A stretch of DNA of 64,000 bases from Pseudoneobacillus rhizosphaerae. Its GTDB lineage: Bacteria > Bacillota > Bacilli > Bacillales > Cytobacillaceae. Every line of letters begins with the position of its first letter. Positions within the stretch are counted from its first letter, which is position 1. Below the pieces are notes generated by a model. That model saw only the letters and a program-made list of their open reading frames with translations. It did not search any database and was not told where the DNA came from. Location: contig NZ_CAKJTG010000007.1 of the NCBI RefSeq assembly GCF_917563885.1, forward strand, positions 138,095 through 202,094. The letters run 5' to 3'. Of the stretch, positions 59,745-64,000 are shown one piece after another. The position numbers and the translations under genes were made by a program.

Positions 59745-59842
59745 TACCGTACACTCCTTTGCAATCATCTCAACACTTACTAACCATTTCGCCAAAGAAC
59801 CCAATAAATCCTCTCATTAATTGTAAATTATCAGAAAATTCC

Positions 59843-59939
59843 GGGACAAGGGGACAGGTTCCTTGTCCCAGCCTTGTTTGCTTAACCAATTTCAGTAAGA
59901 TCAAACTAAAAGGTGGGGATATGGTCCCCTTTTCCCCTG
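59843..59939. repeat. REPIN-like element, about 98-bp type
   Basis: Intact left REP 59843-59869 (GGGACAAGGGGACAGG...CCTTGTCCC), interior GCCTTGTTTGCTTAACCAATTTCAGTAAG, and a degenerate inverted right half 59914-59939. It lies between the acyltransferase and GGDEF genes. Confidence 0.82.
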
Positions 59940-60019
59940 TAATACTTTTTCTTCTAATTTAGGGGCATAATATCGGTAAAAGGAGAAATGCATACGTAAA
60001 CTATTCTTGGAGTGAAAAA

Positions 60020-61468
60020 ATGAAATATATAGGCAGAATCACGTTATTACTGTTTTCAATCATCGTTTCCGTAGTGGAATCATTTTCTGAAGAAAGTAAA
60101 TTATCTTCAATACTAGAAGCATTATTTTTCGTCGCTATCGCCTTTTCAATTGGTTGGGTCTATGACGGATCTCGTTTCTATAAAGCCCAGGCTGAAATAA
60201 ACAAGGAACATTTTCAAAGTTTAATTGAGTTTTCGCCGTATCCGATATTGGTATACCAAGAAAATAAGATTGCCTTTATTAACGATAAATTGGTGGAGTT
60301 GCTAAATTCTAGTTACGAAAAAATTATAGGGGAAACTATATTTGACTTTGTCCTACCCGAGTATCACTCAGCTATAAAAGAGCGTATTAAAAAGGCACAA
60401 AATGGTGCAATGGATGTAGAACGGAGCCAAATAAAAATTCGAGTAGGCAAAAACAATATCTTAGACATTGAAGTTACTTCTGTATCGATTGTTTATAGCC
60501 ACAAACCTGCGGTGGAAGTTTTTATTAGAGATTTAACATCCGAGAAAAGGCTTTCAGAAAAATCGAAAAAAAATGAGGACCTGTATCGATTTATTACAGA
60601 CAATTCAACCGATATCATTTCCTATATTAATCCCTACGGCGTATATGAATATATGTCACCGTCATGTACGCAACTATTGGGCTATAACCAAAATGAGATA
60701 ATAAATCAAAATATGTTTGCTTTTATCCATCCAGATGATCTGGAGGAAATATCCAAAACCTTTACTGAAGCCAAATCCCTTATTGACTTTGCATCATTAA
60801 CACACCGCTATAAGAAAAAAGATGGTTCATTCCTATGGCTTGAAACGAATGCTCGTACGATTCGTAATATTAATAAAGAGTTAGAAGGCGTTGTGACCGT
60901 TTCAAGAGATATCTCAAAACGGATGGAAAAAGAAGAAATCCTGTTAAAAACGAATGAAAGGTTACAATATTTATCCAATTATGATAGTTTAACCGATATC
61001 CCTAATCGTCGTTACTTTGTACAAACATTTAAAGATGAGTGGAATAGAACTATGCGCCAGTGTCTGCCATTATCTTTGTTAATGATTGATATCGATAACT
61101 TCAAAAAATATAATGACTTTTATGGGCATCAGGCAGGAGATAGCTGCATCCAACAAATTGCAAAAGCCATTAAAGGGACACTAAATAGACCCGGGGATTT
61201 CGTTGCACGATATGGCGGTGAGGAATTTGTCGTTCTCCTACCCGAAACAGACTTAAAAGGAGCCCAATATATTGGGGAATCACTGCTCTCTACCATGAAG
61301 AAACTGCAAATACCAACAGAAGTCTCTGAAACAAGTGACTATGTGACCTTGAGTATCGGTTGTACTTCACTAGTTCCCTCTGACCAACACAAACCAGAAG
61401 ATTTAATCAAACAAGCAGACATAAATTTATACCTAGCAAAAGAAACGGGGAAGAATCAGGTGAGATGA
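60020..61468 (+). CDS. Membrane-anchored PAS-PAS-GGDEF diguanylate cyclase
   Basis: 482 residues. Two short hydrophobic segments at the N-terminus (5-20 and 32-47), PAS 1 (about 65-180), PAS 2 (about 190-305, YISPSC-type YEYMSPSCTQLLGYNQNEI ... HRYKKKDGSFLWLETNAR), then GGDEF (YDSLTDIPNRRYF; ARYGGEEFVVLLPETD). The GGEEF site is intact, and RPGD, five residues before it, is the product-inhibition I-site. It should synthesise c-di-GMP in response to a PAS ligand or redox state. It lies 159 bases upstream of an HD-GYP phosphodiesterase gene. A REP begins two bases after the stop. Confidence 0.92.
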   Translation: MKYIGRITLLLFSIIVSVVESFSEESKLSSILEALFFVAIAFSIGWVYDGSRFYKAQAEINKEHFQSLIEFSPYPILVYQENKIAFINDKLVELLNSSYEKIIGETIFDFVLPEYHSAIKERIKKAQNGAMDVERSQIKIRVGKNNILDIEVTSVSIVYSHKPAVEVFIRDLTSEKRLSEKSKKNEDLYRFITDNSTDIISYINPYGVYEYMSPSCTQLLGYNQNEIINQNMFAFIHPDDLEEISKTFTEAKSLIDFASLTHRYKKKDGSFLWLETNARTIRNINKELEGVVTVSRDISKRMEKEEILLKTNERLQYLSNYDSLTDIPNRRYFVQTFKDEWNRTMRQCLPLSLLMIDIDNFKKYNDFYGHQAGDSCIQQIAKAIKGTLNRPGDFVARYGGEEFVVLLPETDLKGAQYIGESLLSTMKKLQIPTEVSETSDYVTLSIGCTSLVPSDQHKPEDLIKQADINLYLAKETGKNQVR

Positions 61469-61470
61469 GC

Positions 61471-61497
61471 GGGACAAGGGGACAGGTTCCTTGTCCC
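61471..61497. repeat. Single REP palindrome
   Basis: GGGACAAGGGGACAGG followed by TTCCTTGTCCC, identical to the copies at 40702, 59843 and 62829. It begins two bases after the diguanylate cyclase stop. Confidence 0.85.
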
Positions 61498-61626
61498 CCT
61501 ACGCCCCTCTGGAACAAATTGTAATATTTTTCATTCTTGAAAAGAGGATTTCTTCTAGGCTATACTTAATCGTTAGTTCTATTTACATAGTGAATATCTA
61601 CTAATGTCATTCCTAGGAGGAACCAG

Positions 61627-62523
61627 ATGAACATCCATAAAAAGAATGCCCTTGAAAAGGTTTATATGACCAATATGGAACTATCCTTGTTAGCCTCTGG
61701 TGACGGAACTGAAGTAATCCATCACAAGTTATATGCAGGTGCCCGTCTAGCTATGATACCTGAAGAAGGCTGGACAGCCATGGAGCATATGTACGTATTA
61801 TCTGGAAAACTGTTATATCAGTCTGAAAATAAAGAAGAATTACTAGAACAAGGCGATTCATTTTTTGCAAGCCCAGTTAATCAACATACCATTTTTATTG
61901 CTAAAACCGATGTCGAACTCTTATATGTAACCTCTCAACCTCAATTTCATTATTATAGCAATTCCGTTCGTAATATGATGGACCTAGCTGTTTCAGTTGA
62001 AGAAAAAGATGGTTATACGGCTGATCATTGCAATCGTATAAAAGATTTATCAATGTTGGTTGGAGAAGTGATGGGACTATCCCCAGATGAGTTATATATT
62101 TTAAACTTGGCAGCATTTCTACATGATGTAGGTAAAATAAAAGTTCCAAATGAAATATTAAATAAGCCTTCTGGACTTACTAACGAAGAATTTGAAATCA
62201 TGAAAAAACACACCAGCTGGGGTAGAGAAACCTTGACCGCGACAGAGTTCGTTGATTTGGTTAAAGCTGGAGTAATTGTAGAACAGCATCACGAAAGATT
62301 TGATGGGAAAGGTTATCCTCATCAACTTAAAGGAGAAGAAATCCGAATTGAAGCTGCTATTATTACTGTTGTCGATGCATTTGATGCTATGACCTCTGAC
62401 CGGGTTTACCGTAAAGGTATGCCAATTGAAACAGCACTGGAAGAAATAGAACGAAACAAAGGAACAATGTTTCATCCAGCTGTAGTTGATGCGTTCTTTT
62501 CTATAAAAGATAAAATTAGTTAA
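61627..62523 (+). CDS. Cupin-HD-GYP protein (probable c-di-GMP phosphodiesterase)
   Basis: 298 residues. Residues about 15-105 form a cupin-like barrel (HHKLYAGARLAMIPEEGWTAMEHMYVLSGKLLYQ ... GDSFFASPVNQHTIFIAKTD). Residues about 115-298 are an HD-GYP domain: H134 (TADHCNRIKD), HD at 166-167 (FLHDVGKIKVPNEIL), H195 (KKHTSWGRE), HHERFDGKGYP at 221-231, and DAFDAMTSDRVYRKGM. All expected metal ligands are present, so c-di-GMP hydrolysis (to pGpG or GMP) is likely. The cupin probably senses a small ligand or metal. RBS AGGAGG. It pairs with the diguanylate cyclase upstream and a small secreted protein 15 bases downstream. Confidence 0.9.
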   Translation: MNIHKKNALEKVYMTNMELSLLASGDGTEVIHHKLYAGARLAMIPEEGWTAMEHMYVLSGKLLYQSENKEELLEQGDSFFASPVNQHTIFIAKTDVELLYVTSQPQFHYYSNSVRNMMDLAVSVEEKDGYTADHCNRIKDLSMLVGEVMGLSPDELYILNLAAFLHDVGKIKVPNEILNKPSGLTNEEFEIMKKHTSWGRETLTATEFVDLVKAGVIVEQHHERFDGKGYPHQLKGEEIRIEAAIITVVDAFDAMTSDRVYRKGMPIETALEEIERNKGTMFHPAVVDAFFSIKDKIS

Positions 62524-62538
62524 AAGGAGGTGATACAG

Positions 62539-62826
62539 ATGAAAAAGATTTTAGTTACTTTAGCTTTAGTAGTAATGTTGCAATCATTATTTATTGGCGC
62601 AGCTAGTGCTGCTTATTTACAAAAGTCTGATAAAACGATTTCGATTAACACTGGACTTAATTTAAAAACTCCCTTAAACACTGGCAGTTTAACCTTTAAA
62701 CTCCAAGAGGCAGTACATGACACTCTAACTTCTTCAACAGGATTAGAGATTGATCATTATTACCTTTGGGTCGAGTTGGATGGACAACAAGTTATCGGGG
62801 TTGACCCAATTAGAGCAATGTACTAA
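62539..62826 (+). CDS. Small secreted protein, unknown
   Basis: 95 residues from ATG 62539, with a near-perfect ribosome site AAAGGAGGTGAT. A signal peptide (MKKILVTLALVVMLQSLFIGAASA) is followed by a mature domain of about 70 residues, mostly beta (TISINTGLNLKTPLNTGSLTFKLQEAVHD; DHYYLWVELDGQQVIGVDPIRAMY). Not recognised. It lies immediately after the HD-GYP gene and is probably co-transcribed, so it may be an exported output of the c-di-GMP pathway. A REP begins two bases after the stop. Confidence 0.65.
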   Translation: MKKILVTLALVVMLQSLFIGAASAAYLQKSDKTISINTGLNLKTPLNTGSLTFKLQEAVHDTLTSSTGLEIDHYYLWVELDGQQVIGVDPIRAMY

Positions 62827-62828
62827 CC

Positions 62829-62855
62829 GGGACAAGGGGACAGGTTCCTTGTCCC
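62829..62855. repeat. REP palindrome between the small secreted gene and the RAYT gene
   Basis: Intact copy (GGGACAAGGGGACAGG then TTCCTTGTCCC). It lies 14 bases from the 3' end of the transposase gene and two bases from the other gene's stop. Confidence 0.88.
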
Positions 62856-62869
62856 CGCTCTCCCCCCTA

Positions 62870-63631
62870 TCAACGAACCCGATGAATAACACTTTTGGAT
62901 ATCCCAGTTATTCTAGATAACTGCCTTAAGTTCACACCCTTTAATTCTTTAAGCATGATTAAAATACGGTCTCTCTCTTCCTTATCTAATTTCTGTAAAT
63001 TGCTGCTGTGCGTTATTCCCATTTCATTCAGATACTTCTTTACTTCACTATCCGACAATCTGACTTTTACCTCTTCATCTAGACATTCATCATGATTCTG
63101 TTGTTGCATATATTGTATAAACAATTGAATAGCTTGTTTTCTATCCTCAGAAAATAACCGAAAGCCCCAATCAATATCCACCATATCCACTTTCTGGACA
63201 TACTCATGTATACTTGTCCATCTACACTTCCAAACACTATTCTCCAAACCTGCTTTTAGTGGGTTTTGATGAATGTATCTGAGCACAGTTAGAAAATACA
63301 CATTACTTTCTACATTCTCACTTTTAAACCGGTCCTGAAATAAATGCCCCACTCGCTCATATTTCAAATTGTACCAATACACATAACTGGAACTAATACG
63401 CTTGATCGCTTCTGCTATCGTCTCATCCATTTCCCTCATTAATAAATGTACGTGATTATCCATTAAACAATAACTATATAACTGGTATTGACTGATGTCT
63501 TTGTATTTCTTTAATGTCTCTAAAAACTTTCGCTTATCCTCTTCGTCCTCAAAGATCGTTTGGCGATTAATCCCTCTCAACATAATATGATAAATGCCAC
63601 TTCGGCTTTTCTTCCTTTCTGTCCTTGCCAT
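62870..63631 (-). CDS. REP-associated tyrosine transposase (RAYT, Y1/HUH family)
   Basis: 253 residues from the ATG at 63631, which has GAGGTGAT five bases upstream (the longer frame to 63694 has none). The family opening RSGIYHIMLRGINRQTIFEDEEDKRKFLETL is present, followed by the HUH metal motif NHVHLLM (H60, H62), YVYWYNLKYERVGHLFQDRFKS, and RYIHQNPLKAGL with candidate nucleophile Tyr119. A C-terminal helix-turn-helix-like tail (LRQLSRITGISKSVIHRVR) ends the protein. Family members nick and move REP hairpins as single strands. The gene has no terminal inverted repeats of its own and sits beside a REP, as RAYTs usually do. Confidence 0.92.
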   Translation of the reverse strand: MARTERKKSRSGIYHIMLRGINRQTIFEDEEDKRKFLETLKKYKDISQYQLYSYCLMDNHVHLLMREMDETIAEAIKRISSSYVYWYNLKYERVGHLFQDRFKSENVESNVYFLTVLRYIHQNPLKAGLENSVWKCRWTSIHEYVQKVDMVDIDWGFRLFSEDRKQAIQLFIQYMQQQNHDECLDEEVKVRLSDSEVKKYLNEMGITHSSNLQKLDKEERDRILIMLKELKGVNLRQLSRITGISKSVIHRVR

Positions 63632-64000
63632 ATAAATCACCTCAAGGCTATATTTTTGTTTTATAGGAAAAATTTCTACACAGATAAAGTTCAATTGGAG
63701 TAGAGAAAAGTTTTGATGAATGATTATGGGGAGTTCATAAGTATTTTGGGTATATAAGAAGAGGCTGAGTCTTAAAAAATAGCTCTATAAAAACATGCAA
63801 TTGATGAAACTTCAACAAACTAGAGAAAAGGGGAAATTCAATAAGTCATAACTAGAATCAATACAGATAAATGGAGGCAATTTTTATGACTCCTTTACTA
63901 TACTACAAGAGAACCTTAAATCCTCTCTCAATAACAAATCTATTCACAAACCTTTTTTTGAAATTTAACTAAATTGACACAATTTAACAATGAGGTTTTG
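63632..64000. other. Right-edge region: one tiny possible ORF, otherwise nothing clear
   Basis: GGAGG at 63873 precedes ATG 63886 and a 28-codon frame (MTPLLYYKRTLNPL... to TAA at 63972). Too short to call a gene. The rest is AT-rich. No promoter or repeat family member was recognised before the window ends. Confidence 0.35.

Noticed and set aside
59869..60019. c-di-GMP (GEMM) riboswitch before the diguanylate cyclase
   Set aside because: No conserved core was recognisable. The region is a REPIN element plus AT-rich leader.
63740..64000. Insertion-sequence end near GAGGCTGAGTC at the right edge
   Set aside because: Only a short resemblance to an IS terminus, with no transposase or inverted partner inside the window.

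Overview
The window is low-GC chromosomal DNA from an endospore-forming member of the Bacillaceae, most likely a Bacillus/Neobacillus-type soil organism. The support is AGGAGG-type ribosome binding sites, a RocB homologue, a ywrK-ywrJ pair like that of B. subtilis, a Spo0A-type DNA-binding protein, lipoprotein and Gram-positive signal peptides, and a large set of MCP, GGDEF and ABC-transporter genes. No rRNA, tRNA, CRISPR or phage module was seen.

Layout. 0-3 kb: the start of an M48 peptidase (cut by the window edge), a Yip1-domain membrane protein, a sensor histidine kinase and a small membrane protein. 3.6-9.4 kb: an arginine/methylarginine module on the minus strand (RocB-like M20 hydrolase, amino-acid permease, two DDAH/arginine-deiminase superfamily enzymes) with a divergent IclR regulator. 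9.5-17 kb: a PAS-GGDEF-EAL protein, an MCP, a uracil permease, a membrane protein and a nitroreductase. 17.6-31.3 kb: a long minus-strand lactose/galactose locus. It runs binding protein, two permeases, lacZ, a second glycosidase, a DMT exporter, a LacI regulator, galK, galT, galM, and is headed by a clear sigma-A promoter overlapped by a CcpA-type site. 31.6-37 kb: a polytopic transporter, an MCP, and the ywrK-ywrJ pair. 37.7-43.5 kb: a PQQ-dependent alcohol dehydrogenase fused to cytochrome c with a divergent LuxR regulator, an unrecognised winged-helix regulator, and dipeptidase PepV. 43.8-53.9 kb: an oligopeptide ABC transporter (with fused ATPases), an asparaginase, a purine-type NCS2 permease and a divergent Rieske oxygenase. 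54-64 kb: a GNAT enzyme, a receiver-less protein with a Spo0A-type DNA-binding domain and a diverged second copy, an unknown secreted protein, an OatA-like acyltransferase, a cyclic-di-GMP pair (PAS-PAS-GGDEF and cupin-HD-GYP) with a small secreted protein, and a REP-associated tyrosine transposase (RAYT).

The most striking non-coding content is repetitive. A REP-like palindrome (GGGACAAGG...CCTTGTCCC) occurs at eight places, mostly as inverted pairs forming REPIN/MITE-like elements of about 98 or about 150 bp. Many abut stop codons, and one copy sits at the 3' end of the RAYT gene, its likely mobiliser. A second short family carries GAGAACCGTCCC. Two longer dispersed families are also seen. 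Independent of these, several intergenic regions carry arrays of small hairpins whose sequences differ between arrays but whose spacing is 51-52 bp each time.

The strongest candidates for new biology are the tandem Spo0A_C-like protein at 54997-56055, the RAYT-REPIN system, and the 51-52-bp-period hairpin arrays. All family assignments were made by reading sequence and recalling families. No database search was run.
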